From Rotaria macrura (taxonomy: Eukaryota > Rotifera > Eurotatoria > Philodinida > Philodinidae): a stretch of 64,000 nucleotides of DNA. Positions 51,908 through 64,000 of this stretch are shown here, in pieces. The notes under the pieces were generated by a model. That model saw only the letters and a program-made list of their open reading frames with translations. It did not search any database and was not told the origin of the DNA. The position numbers and the translations under genes were made by a program. Position 1 is the first letter of the stretch; each line of letters begins with the position of its first letter. Location: the NCBI GenBank assembly GCA_900239685.1, contig OENT01000571.1:1631-65630 (forward strand), given 5' to 3'.

Positions 51908-54900
51908 ATGGTTCCACCTCCGTCCAGTGATCAAGACTGGCAATTCGATAAATTTAGTGATGGAGGTTCGAAAGGTAAAATTCAACAAAACTAGTTCATT
52001 CACGTGAAAAATCTTCTGTTTTTGACTTCATGTAAAGACTTAGTCCTGAATGCACAGTTAAAACGTTACACACGTTTTCTTGCGACACATAAACAAGCAC
52101 TAAAACGTATCGAAGATGCTCTGGGTACAAATATCACACAGACATGGGATTTTGATTTGAATCCAACTGAACTCAAAGTAGGAAATTTACACAATATCTT
52201 TTATTTTTTTTTTATATCATTTGGAATCATGTATACATTTTGTCTAGTATTTACCATATGAACAAGTTCAAGTACTTGAATTGATTCGTACGGAAAATAA
52301 GATATGCAATAAAATTATAACTGTATTTGCTTCACTGTGTTGTGAATGTAAATTCTTAGTACATGAATGTGAAAAGAAATTTATACCAGCCATAGTATTC
52401 TTTGGTGAAGGAGGTTGATTGATTTGATTTAGTTTTAGTTTTCTTCTTGAAATATCTTAAAATATTTTCAATGTTTTTATAGAACAAGATGCAAAAGAAC
52501 AACAACAAGCATACATGGCACAATTCATATCTCTTCTTCAGGTTTGAAATCTTGTAGTTTTAGATTTCGTAAATATATAACAAGTCTTCATCGTCTAGGA
52601 TTTGTCATGTTATGTTAATCGATGTAATGAAGTAGTTCTGAATATTCTTCGACAATTATCAGCACTCTACATCCCACCAGGTGTTCAAAATGGAGGGTTC
52701 GTTTGTTTTTTTCGTTCGTTACAAATTAAATGTATTGTAGTTTAACTCTTAGAACTATGCGACTCATGGATGTATCTGATCTGCACTTACCGGTAGGTAT
52801 TCATCAAGAATATGAATTTGATGTTTGTAGAAAAATTAGAAACTACATTTGGAAAGATCAAACAGCAAAGTTTTGAGGAATGTTGGATTTTCGTAGCGTC
52901 AATGTAGTGTTTTCCGTTCTATTTCAATTATTACAATATGAAACGATCGTATGATCATTATTTAGTTTAGCGAGCCTTTCTGATTGTAAAGAATTTTCTA
53001 AGATACTTTTTATCTATGACCTATCGAAGACTCTCGAAAGTTTCTGATCAATACAAAATCTCAATATCTTCGTATCGATTGAATAAATCAGGCTTATTTT
53101 TTTCACCTGTAATAAAGAACATAAGCGAAATTTTTCGTCATAATAAAACTGTCGTTCGATGTTTCTTCGAAGTATGACTTTTCAATAAAGTACAGAAATG
53201 CAAGATTTCCACTTTTGGTATCGATCGTTCATGTAAGCAGATTTTCCTGAATGGAATATATTTTATAGAGAGCCTAGCTTTTAAGAACATTGATAAACGT
53301 CATTTTAAAAAATCTTGAACTTCGATTTTCTCTCATTTCAGGTGGATTTAGTGTTTTAAATTTTGTGACTGTAGAAAGAGTTGTTCGAAATTTTTACTAT
53401 AATTCGAACAAGTTGCTGAAATTTTCTTCAAATAATACTCATTTATTTTTGCAAAGATTGCTACTGTACGGCTTTTGGGTTAAAATCGAAGTTCAAGATT
53501 TTATTCTTACCAATATTCGTAAAACTAGTCTCTGTATAAAAATTTATTACATTCAACGAAGTGACGAAAATTGGAGATCTCATCTTTTTGTGTACTCAAA
53601 AAGTGAGTACACTCTGCAATCGGTCAGTGTGTCCGGCCGTTAACACGATAAATCTTTACAAATACATTCGATTGAGCTGAAATTTTGTGCACAGAATCGT
53701 CTGATGAATATCTCGGTCGAGTTCGAAGATGAGAAGGATCCGGCAAGAAATGGNTGAGTTATCGAAAAAATTGTCATTTTTCACCAAGTAATCCCTGAGG
53801 TGGGGTACAGGGATTTTTTCAAAAAAAACTTTTTTCTCAGAATTATCCACAACGTATATAAATCGACTCAGTTTTTAACGCTGATTCCGAATCTGATATT
53901 AGTTTTGAGCCAAGTCGCAGCTTTCTAACAAAACATTAGCTGCAAAAAGGTCTCAAATGCACAAAAACTGCATCTAGAAACAAAATTGCCTAGATATGTC
54001 TGAGATAATCAGTAGTTTTGGAGTTTCTCAAAAAGGTTTACCAGGATACTTCATCCGTGCACACATTCTAGAATGACTGATTTGTCTCATTCACTTTTTG
54101 AAGTACACATAACTCTCGGACATAAGTTCGAAGTTTTCACATTTATTATATATTATGGAAACTATCTAGTTTATATTGAAGCTTAAAAAGACGATTCTAC
54201 ATGCAAAACATACAGAAGTTTTTTCGACTTCGAACGACTATACACCTATAGAATGACAAATTCTAAAATGCTTGAAAAATTTGAGCCTCAACTGTTTTGT
54301 AGTTTGGATTTTATGAAGAAAAAACGGGTTGGTTATGCAGAGACAAAGAACGTCCTCGGTTCTCGGATGATACGGAAGGAGTGATAAATCCTGCAAACTA
54401 CTTCATGTTCATGAATTTTGTGAGATTTATTTTCATGGCTGAAAGAGAAGTCTATCTTCTGATCAAAAGAAAACTCAAACAGCTTGAAAAATGAGTGAGC
54501 TATTGACAAAACATTAAATAACAAATACAGGTCTAAAGTTTTGCTTCGTATTTGGATGTACATCACTTGTGACTTCATAGTAACAATGTTCGTTTGTATT
54601 CGAAGCTATCAGTAGTACTTTAAATGTTCCTAATGTTGAAATACAGTAAGAGACAATAGAGATTTTTCAAGTTGTGTGTACATAAAAAAGTTGGATTTTA
54701 ACTGGTAACCATCAGTTAGTTTCGTAATTTAAAAAAGAAAACTGAGATACATAAAAACTTTGAATGACTAAATATCTGTTGGTTTTCATCTCTGAAAATT
54801 TGAGGACTCAACTTTAATCATACCGTTAGCCATTTTGGCTGTCTAGTTTAATTCGAACAGTACTATCACTAAATTATATTTCTCATCGTCGAGTCTATTT

Positions 54901-57900
54901 AGATAATTTACGATCATCTTGGTGATTTACTTCGTTGTTTAATAACACTCGATGAATGTTTTCGTGTCAATAGTCAAATAGCTGAAAAATGGCCAGCATT
55001 TAAACGGTACATAACTCTCTTTAGAAACATTGAATATAATGAAATCGATTGTCATAATATTTAGAATTATAACATCAATTAAAAATAATGTTGATAAAGT
55101 TCAAATCGATCTAACACGATTACCATCGTTTGAAAAAATTCTTGTTGCACTCGAAGGTCAACTTTTAGATGGACGTATTTTTCAAGTAGAAAAAAATTTT
55201 TAAAGTTACCACCATTTAGATTTTTTTTTGTCGTTTCATGTTAATCAATTTAGAATTGTATCGAACAAATATTTGATGGACCATTTACAGTTACTAAAAA
55301 TTCTCTACTACAAGAAGAATTCACGCTTATGATTCGACAAATGTTAAGTTATATTGAACCAAAACTTGGTAAATCAAATGAATATAGAAAATTGAATGAA
55401 CTTGGAAATATTTTTCCTAGGTGACGTTAGTGAACTTGATGGTAGATTGAAATATATTGGTATATGTGCACTCTTTTGTTTACACTATCAACTTTTTCGA
55501 GTTGATGATAAACGATTATTAAAAATGATTTGGGATGTTTATAAAAAAGTATGAAAAATATTCACTATTGTTGTTGTTCAACTTAAGGGGAAGATCTAGA
55601 AATGTCGATCTACAACTTCTCTGTAATAATATTTATTTTTCTTATCATTAAGGTACCCATCATTCATCTTACTGGTAATGTGAGTTGGGTACCAAGTCGA
55701 TTTTTACTAGAAAAATATCCTCAATGGGCTCGATTACTTGATAAGAAAACTTTACAAGCTGTTGAACAACAGCGTATAACTTATTTACAAAGCAAAGAAA
55801 CTTCATTAACAAAGTATGTTAATTTATAACAATGTCAAGATTTGAATTTCTATTTAACTATCTTTGTCTATTTGTATAATTCTTATTTTTTGCAGTCCTA
55901 AGTAAGAAAACTAACCAGCATGTTTCAGATGTGTTCTAACACGGGTCTTGTTCTTGTTCTTGCATGGTTGTTATAATCGTTATTCTTTTCCTATTATTTA
56001 ATTTATAAAAAAAAAAAGTAACAAATCAACAATTATTCATCTTTGTATAGGGATCTACAAAAAAGTTATCTGGATGTTTTATCATGGCTCATACGTATGG
56101 AATCAACTGTTACAACGGATGATGCCAATCAAAATGCATTAGTTAAAGATGTTTTAAAGAAAACTTCCTTGTTAATTCATGTAAGTCAATCATAAAGTAG
56201 TAGACGGTCAAAAATAACTTTCATACATTCAACTTCAGTGTTGTTCTTTACGTGGATACAGATAGTTCATTAAATAAGAGTAGACGGAATAGTATCTGTT
56301 TCAATCGATAAGTCATTTTAATATGTAGAATTAAAGGCTCTATTAATATTTTATGAACAATTGAGATACGCTGTGCATAGTTCTCGTCATACCAGTAATT
56401 GGGATCGACTGGTGTTTTTCTTTTAACCGAATTGTTTTAATATATATTGACGATTTTTTGGCAAGTTGAATATATCCTTAGAATATTTGCTTGTGTTAAA
56501 GATGATGTTTTATGTATACTTAGACATGTAACGAACTCGAATCAGTGAATTCTTATCGAATCTTCCACAATAGTTAGGATCAAGATCGAACTCGAACGTT
56601 TGTCCACGTTGCATGCCTATTCATAATACGTCATAGATATACCGAATGAGTCATAAGGATTGCAATACTTAATATTTCGTAACTATCTCATCAGAGATCA
56701 ACAATATTGTCTTGGTTGTTTGTGTAAAAGATACGTCACGAAAAGCTCTGCAACAACTACCACAATGAAACTACTTATGTAGTTTTTGTTAAATTTTTAA
56801 CGGGATCATCTTTGAGAATAAGCTAATACAGTTATAATTTTCTAAACTCGAGCTATTCTCAATATAAAAAGAAGTCTTCGAAATGGTTTTCTTATAGAAT
56901 ATAAAAATTTGATTTAATACTTTGAGGCATAGCATTATCGTGTGATCTATTCATTTCATATATTGGAGGTACCATCGAAAGAAAAGTCAATAAGGATTTG
57001 ACCATACAATTTTACTAGAGTTTTTTTGACACGTATCTTAAGAAATCATTCGGTTGACTTCAGCTGAGATTCCTCATTGTCGCTATCATTATGAATCAGA
57101 GCTAGGCGAAATACTCGAAGTACTCGTACTCGAGAGTAAAGTACTCGACATCCTCATAGGCATTTCTTACATCAAAATGATGCTCGATAAAATCGCAGTA
57201 TATATTTTTCGAGGATTACATGAACAGTTAATTTGTTTCTTTTGTTTTTTTTACATACATGTATATTGATTCAGATAAATACATAGACGCCACCAGAGCT
57301 GGACGAAATACTCGAAGTACTCGTACTCGNAATGGTTAAGTCGTGATCTACGATAATCAAAATTATCAATCGATTTCAATTTTGATTTTGTTGCAGAATA
57401 ATTCGATTAAAATCAGCGAAAATTTTTCACTGGGTCGAGTACATTTCGGTCGTACTCGTACTCGTACTCGAAAAAGTTCATACTTGCCCAGCTCTGTTAT
57501 GAATTACATAGTATATATTTCTTTGTCGAGATTGAGTAAACATATAGCTATTACAATTAATGAAAGAAATACTACAAGTTTTAGTGTTCTGGTGATTATA
57601 AGATTTTACTATGATTCAAAAGTTGGACTTTTCCTTTTGCGTTCTTTTGTCTATTACTTGTGATGACGGTGAAGAAAAAAAATTTTCTTTTCTTATAAAA
57701 GTTTGACAACAGGAAAATTCGAGAAGTTTATCAAGCTATATGATCTTAATGTAGCAGAACATACTGGAACAATAATCAATGATGATGTTGGAAAAAAAGA
57801 TGTTATCATAATCTCGACAATTCTCGTTACATCGAAACCGATACAGATTTATTTGACACTCTTCTGTGTTCGTATCCATCAAATACCAATAAACCTCGTG

Positions 57901-60900
57901 TTTTACAGGCTTTCATTCGATATGAAAATTCATTATTAACTCTATTTGGAAATATGATAGTACCTTCCTATCACAACGTGTGTTTTTTCCAACCCAGTAT
58001 TTATTATTTAACAGTAGAAAAAAAAGGAATCGGGTAAAATAGAAAACAAATTTCATACTAAACATAAACAATTCGATGATTCAGATTCTCACTCATCTTT
58101 CATGTGTTCCTCAAGATTCAAAAGTGTATATTCAACGAAAATAATTTCATCGGTTTTCAATTGATCCCATTTTTTGTAAGATACTACATTAGTCATTCTA
58201 TCGATTCGATGTTTCACTAGTTAGAATTTGTATCGAATGTTCTCTATGTTTAGTTTCTGAAGAATTATTATTGAGAAATTTGAATAAGATGATTACGCAT
58301 TGTCAACATTTTCTATAGATCGTCTACTATCTGAGAAAAAAATCGATTTCCCAGAAAATCAACGAAAAAACGTTTGCGAGCGTTCGGGAACTCTTTTAAA
58401 GGTTTACGACGTTTGGAAGATTATCCAAGGGTAAGACATTAACTTCTGAACCTTCGCAAACGTTTCGTCGTTGGTGTTCTGGGAAACAGGTTTCACGATG
58501 CAAACAACATTAGTACGAAAAACTATATTTTATCTTCTTCTTTTTTTTTACTAGGGTTTACTCCATGCATATACATTATCAAATACAGTCAAAACTTTGA
58601 TTAGTCTTCATACAACTTTACAGATACCAATAAAACCGGAATGTATGCTTATACTTTTTCGTTATACGGAATTATTAAAAGTTATTGAAATAACATATCA
58701 TCGACATACTATGGCTATTGCACCGTACTTTAATTCTATAATGCAATATCATTCTCAACGTTTATTAAAAATAATTGCAATAGCAAAAGTATAAAATGTT
58801 TTCAATCGAATAATTGATATTTTTTACATTGATTTTTATTTCATATAGAAACGAATAACATCCGTAACAGATAAACGATTTACTGATAAACAAGTTGATG
58901 TTCTTGCAGCACTTGTTCTAGCTGAATCTTGTTTGAATGGACCTTGTAAATAAGATTTTCTTTAGTGAAGGAAAACAAACATTTTTTTTCTATATATTTG
59001 TCATAGGTACGAAGGAACGTTTATTAATCTTTCGTTTGGCATTTTCATTTGGTTCACGATTAGTAAATATAAAGTCTTATCATTGAATAAATCAATTTGT
59101 AGTTTTTCGTTCTATCATAAAGAAAACTTGTCGAGATGAAGAAATCAATGCCATTGAAGAAGCACTACAAAAACTTGAAACACTAGCTGCATTCTCAGAA
59201 AAGTACATAGTTTATTTTCATTTTCTCTTCTTATATAATGATGTGATGATTAATTTCGAATATATTTAGAATTCATAGAGCTTGCGATACAACATTTATC
59301 TATTGGGAACAGAATTCATTTCGATTATATTTACAAGATATATTTTTAACTGTTCGTGATCCACATCGATTACACGTAAGATTTTTATTTATGTATGAAT
59401 CATAGATACTTGATGTTGTTTTGTATTTATAGTTTATATTTGCTGCACTTCGTGATTGTGTTCCATCATTACGTGCTATTCGTCATGATAAACCAGAAAG
59501 ATTAATTACAACATACAAAAATGAAATAAAGAAAATGTTTGATCAAGTAATTATTTATGATGAAATTAAAGATATTGTATTTATCAATGAACAACATTTT
59601 CTGATTTAGTTCTTTCTACAAGAATTATTCAAAACAATTGAAGATGATCTTCGATGTTTATGTCATGCACATCTTGAAGTTGGCGATCGTAGTGTATTTA
59701 AATCGAATTTTAAAGATGTTACACCATTTCTTGATGTTAAACCAATACGATGTTTTGATGAATATGTCAGTATTAAAGGTAAGAAAAGTTGTTCTCATGT
59801 TTATTCTAGTTTTTATTCATAAACGAATGTTTATTTTAGGTGCGGTGGAAAGTTATTTAGATAAAATTTTCTATGATTATACAACAGCGTCATCAACAGA
59901 TTGGAATACATATTCTGAAATGCGTAATTTAGCATCACAAAAATATGGTCTCGATTTACACGAACCACATTTACCAAGTAAAACGCTTGAACAAGTAAGT
60001 TGTTTGTCAAAGAAATATCTTGCATGAGAGTCGGACTCTTTTCGTAACTGAATTCGGCTAGAAATATGTAGCTTAATATTGAGATCTCGAGCGTCTTCAC
60101 AATCAGAGTAAGAAGAATAATATGAAACTTCCATCAACATCCAGAGGTTTGGAACAAATGACGATTTCAAGTAGAAAATTGTCGTAAGAGTCATCGGTTG
60201 TTTTCTTACTTTTGAAATTTCGTTGATTATTCTCCTCGGAAGGCTGCGATGCCGTGAAGTGTTTATACAAATTTCGATATTTTCTTCAGTATCATTTTAA
60301 TGGTTTAATTTGTCACAAAAAAAATCCTTCAAGTACGAACACGATAAATTTCCATGACAGTAACTCGTTATGTAGCATAATTAATTGTTGAATTCAGAAG
60401 AAGTTCTACAATCAAGAATATCAAACGATATGTATTTCGGCTTGTCCATACGTCACGCTGTGACATTTTTGACACACGAATATTTATAAAAAAACAACAA
60501 TAGCTAGAAAGTTCATTCGAATGCCATTCAACGCAACTCGATGCATTCTATCTATACTATAAATTTGATATTCTTTGGATGAATTCTAAGGTTGACAGAA
60601 ATGGTTTATAGCTGTGATATAAAAGTACACTGAGTTTGCAGTGCTCTGATTCGTCTTTCAATTCCCTGTGAACGACCGTCTCCAATTAAAATTTGCCTTG
60701 AACCAACTATTGCAAAGCATGAACCGAACTTTCCAATGGAAAACAAAAACATTTTCCCCTAGTTTATCATATAAAAACTGAAAAAAGAAAACGTCACGTT
60801 GTGACACACTGTTTTGTTGATCAATTTGGTTTTTACGGCGATAGGTCTTTTCTATACATATAACCTATGTTCAAAAAATCGAGTTGTTACGACGACGTGG

Positions 60901-63586
60901 AAGCCTGTTCTTAATATCGGAAGTTGAAAAGTCGATAACAATCTAAAATTTGTCTTTGCGAGTGAAAGTTAAAAATAAATAGACTATTTTGTAGAGAATA
61001 AAATTCTCCATCGACTGGTTTGATAATCAAAGGCTCGGTCTATCTCGAAAAACAAATTTTCAAAAACTTGATCAACGAACTAGCACGTTACTTGGACAAG
61101 GCAAATATTCAGGTTGATTACGTTATTTTTAATAGTTTTATGTAAAACATCGAAATTTTGTTATTCCGATACGGTTGGATAGATCATCGACTACTCTATC
61201 ATACTATGTAGTTTGCATCTTATTTTCACATCATCTAATACGTTTTGTTAAAGAAAAAAATAAATCGGAAGATGCAGCATACTAAGGCCCATTGTAGTTA
61301 CTTTAAAATAAAAGAGATTTTAAAAATCCTGCGGAACCAAAATCTGGAATTCTAAGACTGGTGATCGTATGCAAATTGTAGAGCTTTTCGCGCTGCATAT
61401 TCCGGAATATTTTTTCCTTTAACAAATCGTATAAGATGGTGCAAAACGCACCCATTTATCCAGCTACATGTAATTTTACATACTGCTTTTTTAGATTAAT
61501 TCATTGTTTTGGTCTAAACCAAAATGAAATAAAATGCAAACGACATTGTTCGATAGAATGATCGATGCTCTATCCAATCGTATCAGAATAACAAACTTTC
61601 GATGTTTTACATATAAACATTGAAAATAGCGTCATCAACTTGTGTATATATATATAGAATATCAAGAGCGGCACTGACCTTCAAAAGAATTTGATTTTCA
61701 TTGGATAAATCCTATGAAAAGTTGAGTGAGCTGTAAAATATTTCATGCATACTCATAACTTGAATAGCATTTATAAATCAATGTAATTCTTTCATAAGTA
61801 TTCATCAACCGTAGGTTGTTACGTGGAATGAAGTAGAAGGTGGTACATGACATGGTAAAAAATAGCGCTAGTTATATGCAACAGTTATCATTCAAGAATA
61901 AAAGTTCGCAAACAAATTTTTATTTCAATAATTATTTTATAATGAAAATTCTGTTCTTATCTTGATGATCTCTACTCATTCTTATAGTAAATCGATGAAA
62001 TACTCATATTAAATAGAATACATATAGCGAATACGAATTATTATGAAAGATTGATTTGAAGTGCTTCAATCAATCCTTTGATCTTAATACATGAGTACAA
62101 GTCTTCAGTAGTCTCATCTCATATTAATAACTATGAGAGAATCTTACACAACAATCGATATCATATATCATAGAATAACCGATTTAACGAAATACCAACT
62201 AATCTTAAACGGTGTTGAAACATGATATTCAAACAGAGATAAATGAATTTAAATCCGTGGATATTTTCCCTGCTACCACTGAAAATCGAGAAGATTCGTA
62301 ATACGTAACGTTGGCAACTAGACAGTCATAAGCTTTTGTTCGACACGAATATTTTACAGTTCTATGAATAATTTTCATCACATGATTAAAGAATCAATAG
62401 AGACAACCTGACGTAGTAGTACAACTTTCATATAATTCCATTGACTAATTTATATCTAGGGTTGTGATGTCCTTGATATTCTTCGTAATTTAAATTCATT
62501 CGTTTCTCAACATTATTACAATATAAATACTCAAATGTTTATCGAACGATCGAGTAATAATAAATTTTTGCGCACAACAAATATTCGACACGTAGCTAAT
62601 TCAATTCGTACACATGGTATTGGTATAATGAATACAGCGGTAAGATTTCATTCGAACTTGCTTATTGTTATTTCAACGTATTTCATATTATGACAGGTTA
62701 ATTTTACGTATCAATATCTTCGACAAAAATTTTATATGTTTTCACAATTTCTATTTGATGAACATATAAAAAGTCGTTTAATGAAAGATATTAAATTTTT
62801 CAAAGAAAACAAAGATCGATTAAATCAACGAGTAAAATTGAACACAACGATTCTTTTAAATTATAAATCCAAATGTCATTTCATTATTTCTAGTATCCAT
62901 TTGAAAGAGCAAAGAAATTTTTTATTGGTATTCGTAAACTAGGCGTTACGCCGGATACAAATGAAACTTATCTTGATCAATTTCGACAATTAATTGGTCA
63001 AATTGGTAAGAACAGACGAAAAAGAAAATATGTAACAAGAAAAACAAGTTGTTTTTTTTCTTGCTAAATAAAAGGTAATGCAATGGGTTATGTTCGAATG
63101 ATACGTTCAGGTGGTCTTAACACATGTTCAAGTTCTATACGATTTGTACCTGATTTTGAAAACATAATTGCATTTGAAGAATGTACAAGAAAAGCTAATC
63201 TACCTGCTGAAACAATCACTGCAGCAAAGTAAACGAATTCAAGTTGTTATGTCGAATGAAAATCGACATCGATCATTTACTTTTTAGACAATTAGACGAT
63301 GTTATATCGAATTTAGTAAAAAATTTCACGGAAGGTACCGAATATTTCAAAATTTTAGTTGATGTTTTTTCAAATGAATTTCGTGGAAAGAAAAATTTAC
63401 ATTTAAAAAATTTTTATGTCATCGTACCACCACTTGTATGTGTAAAACAAATTATTTTTGGTATGAATGAAGAAATTTTATATATTTAGACATTAAGTTT
63501 CGTCGAACATATCAAAGTATTGAAAGATAATTTAACGAAAAAATCAAAAGTAAATGCATCATTCACTGATGATGGATTTGTCATGG
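51908..63586 (+). CDS. WASHC4: WASH complex subunit 4 (SWIP), 26 exons, 3' end outside window
   Basis: Subunit of the WASH complex, which activates Arp2/3 on endosomes for cargo sorting. Exons: 51908-51974, 52038-52177, 52248-52413, 52483-52541, 52599-52696, 52753-52792, 54903-55006, 55065-55185, 55254-55368, 55421-55548, 55653-55813, 56051-56180, 58555-58788, 58849-58945, 59007-59062, 59123-59202, 59270-59375, 59433-59546, 59610-59778, 59840-59994, 62460-62639, 62697-62831, 62894-63005, 63075-63228, 63288-63435, 63490-63586. Phase closes at all 25 junctions; 1055 codons plus one base read here, versus about 1170 aa in vertebrates. Conserved blocks include [106 protein letters not shown] and FTDDGFVMG. 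Long introns 6, 12 and 20 hold mobile elements. Confidence 0.97.
53589..54145 (+). mobile_element. hairpin-ended repeat, copy D (WASHC4 intron 6)
   Basis: 557 bp, the same length as copy A and nearly identical by eye. The left hairpin is intact. The right hairpin reads CGGAC-ATAA-GTTCG, which keeps pairing through one G-T wobble. One ambiguous base (N) at 53754 falls where copy A has C, suggesting unresolved allelic or inter-copy variation. Orientation is the same as the host gene. Confidence 0.92.
57097..57496. mobile_element. hAT-like MITE with 8-bp target duplication (WASHC4 intron 12)
   Basis: The left end CAGAGCTAGGCGAAATACTC and the right end (reverse complement CAGAGCTGGGCAAGTATGAA) form terminal inverted repeats rich in GTACTC units. 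Both ends are flanked by exactly TTATGAAT (57089-57096 and 57497-57504). An 8-bp duplication with CAG-type ends fits the hAT superfamily. A second left-end copy lies inside at 57294-57329, directly before the single N at 57330, so the interior is either nested or mis-joined. No transposase is encoded. Confidence 0.82.
58347..58486. mobile_element. 140-bp MITE (WASHC4 intron 12)
   Basis: Ends TTTCCCAGAA and TTCTGGGAAA are perfect inverted repeats. Matching inner blocks AAACGTTTGCGA and related sequence extend the inverted repeat to about 45 bp with mismatches. It lies about 70 bp upstream of WASHC4 exon 13. No clear target-site duplication. Confidence 0.7.
61110..61642. mobile_element. 533-bp element with about 120-bp terminal inverted repeats (WASHC4 intron 20)
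   Basis: The left arm, 61110-61232, and right arm, about 61515-61642, are inverted copies. Shared blocks include ATGTAAAACATCGAAA, TTTGTTATTC-GATACG-TTGGATAGA and TAGTTTGCAT / TCGTTTGCAT. The interior is non-coding. Class unknown. Confidence 0.75.
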
Positions 63587-64000
63587 GTAAGAATTGTATT
63601 CTTTTATGTATGAAAGCTATTTGAATGTTCTCCAGTAAGATAGTAGATCGTATGTATTTCAATCAATGGTAGGAACTTTCACTTTCGAGCAATATACAGT
63701 ATCTTTACCCTTCGCGCATGTCTAAGCATACATCAGAGAATTTGTAAAATATATTGAGGATGTTGTCGGCAGTAAGAAAGCGTCCATATATTCTTGTAAA
63801 AACATGAAGACCTCGAAAACGTTTTCTGTGCGTGGAGAACATGTCTCATGATTAAATAGCTAACGAGGGAACTTTATCCGGTGTCCTCTTCCGATTTCAA
63901 TCCTTTTATGCCTATAGATACTACATAATGTTCTGGTAAAAACTCTGGAAGGATTCGAGTTCCAAATGAGATTTCTATCAGTTATCGAAATCCCAATATG
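63587..64000. other. start of WASHC4 intron 26
   Basis: Begins with GTAAGAATT directly after exon 26 and shows no further WASHC4 exon before the window ends, so the last exons lie beyond the right edge. Confidence 0.7.

Noticed and set aside
60436-60815. Two copies of a palindromic GTCACG-GTGAC motif in WASHC4 intron 20
   Set aside because: Too short and only two occurrences; no wider repeat structure around them that I could follow.
1-64000. A dedicated multi-gene defence, toxin or biosynthetic system
   Set aside because: All identified genes are conserved animal housekeeping or scaffold genes in separate transcription units. No such cluster is visible.

Overview
The window looks like an AT-rich, intron-dense metazoan nuclear contig, most likely from a bdelloid rotifer. 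Introns are mostly short (about 50-100 nt) with GT..AG borders. The one intronless gene is an F-box protein of a kind I associate with bdelloid gene families. The organism call is inference; the gene calls rest on exons I read by hand, where splice phase closes across every junction.

Layout. 1-10.6 kb: no convincing host gene. It holds a small palindromic MITE, two direct duplications each joined by a single N (probable unmerged allelic contig ends), and a dead mariner transposase. 10.6-12.5 kb (-): intronless F-box gene. 12.5-17.2 kb: non-coding, with an assembly gap beside a large inverted repeat. 17.2-25.0 kb (-): complete 18-exon lethal giant larvae (LLGL) gene, 1174 aa, with the three-serine aPKC target motif. 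25.0-28.6 kb: non-coding. 28.6-30.5 kb (-): 8-exon, 477-aa gene I do not recognise. 30.7-45.8 kb (-): 18-exon gene of the SRCIN1/KIAA1217 (p140Cap/SKT) family, 950 aa. 45.8-50.6 kb: intergenic with one long diverged repeat. 50.7-51.0 kb (+): complete 3-exon NOP10. 51.9 kb to the right edge (+): WASHC4 (SWIP), 26 exons in the window, with about the last tenth outside.

Functional themes: cell polarity (Lgl), cortical/Src/actin scaffolding (SRCIN1-like), endosomal actin nucleation (WASHC4), and H/ACA snoRNP function (NOP10). These are ordinary unlinked housekeeping functions, not a cluster with one job.

Most unusual content is repetitive. A 490-630 bp element has a hairpin at each end and occurs four times, plus a longer diverged fifth copy. 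Four copies lie inside introns of the three large genes, and the right-end hairpin shows paired base changes between copies that preserve base pairing. Other inverted-repeat elements include a hAT-like MITE with a perfect 8-bp target duplication, a 1.2 kb long-TIR element, a 0.5 kb TIR element, a near-perfect foldback and a 140-bp MITE. I found no CRISPR array, rRNA, tRNA or bacterial-type operon.
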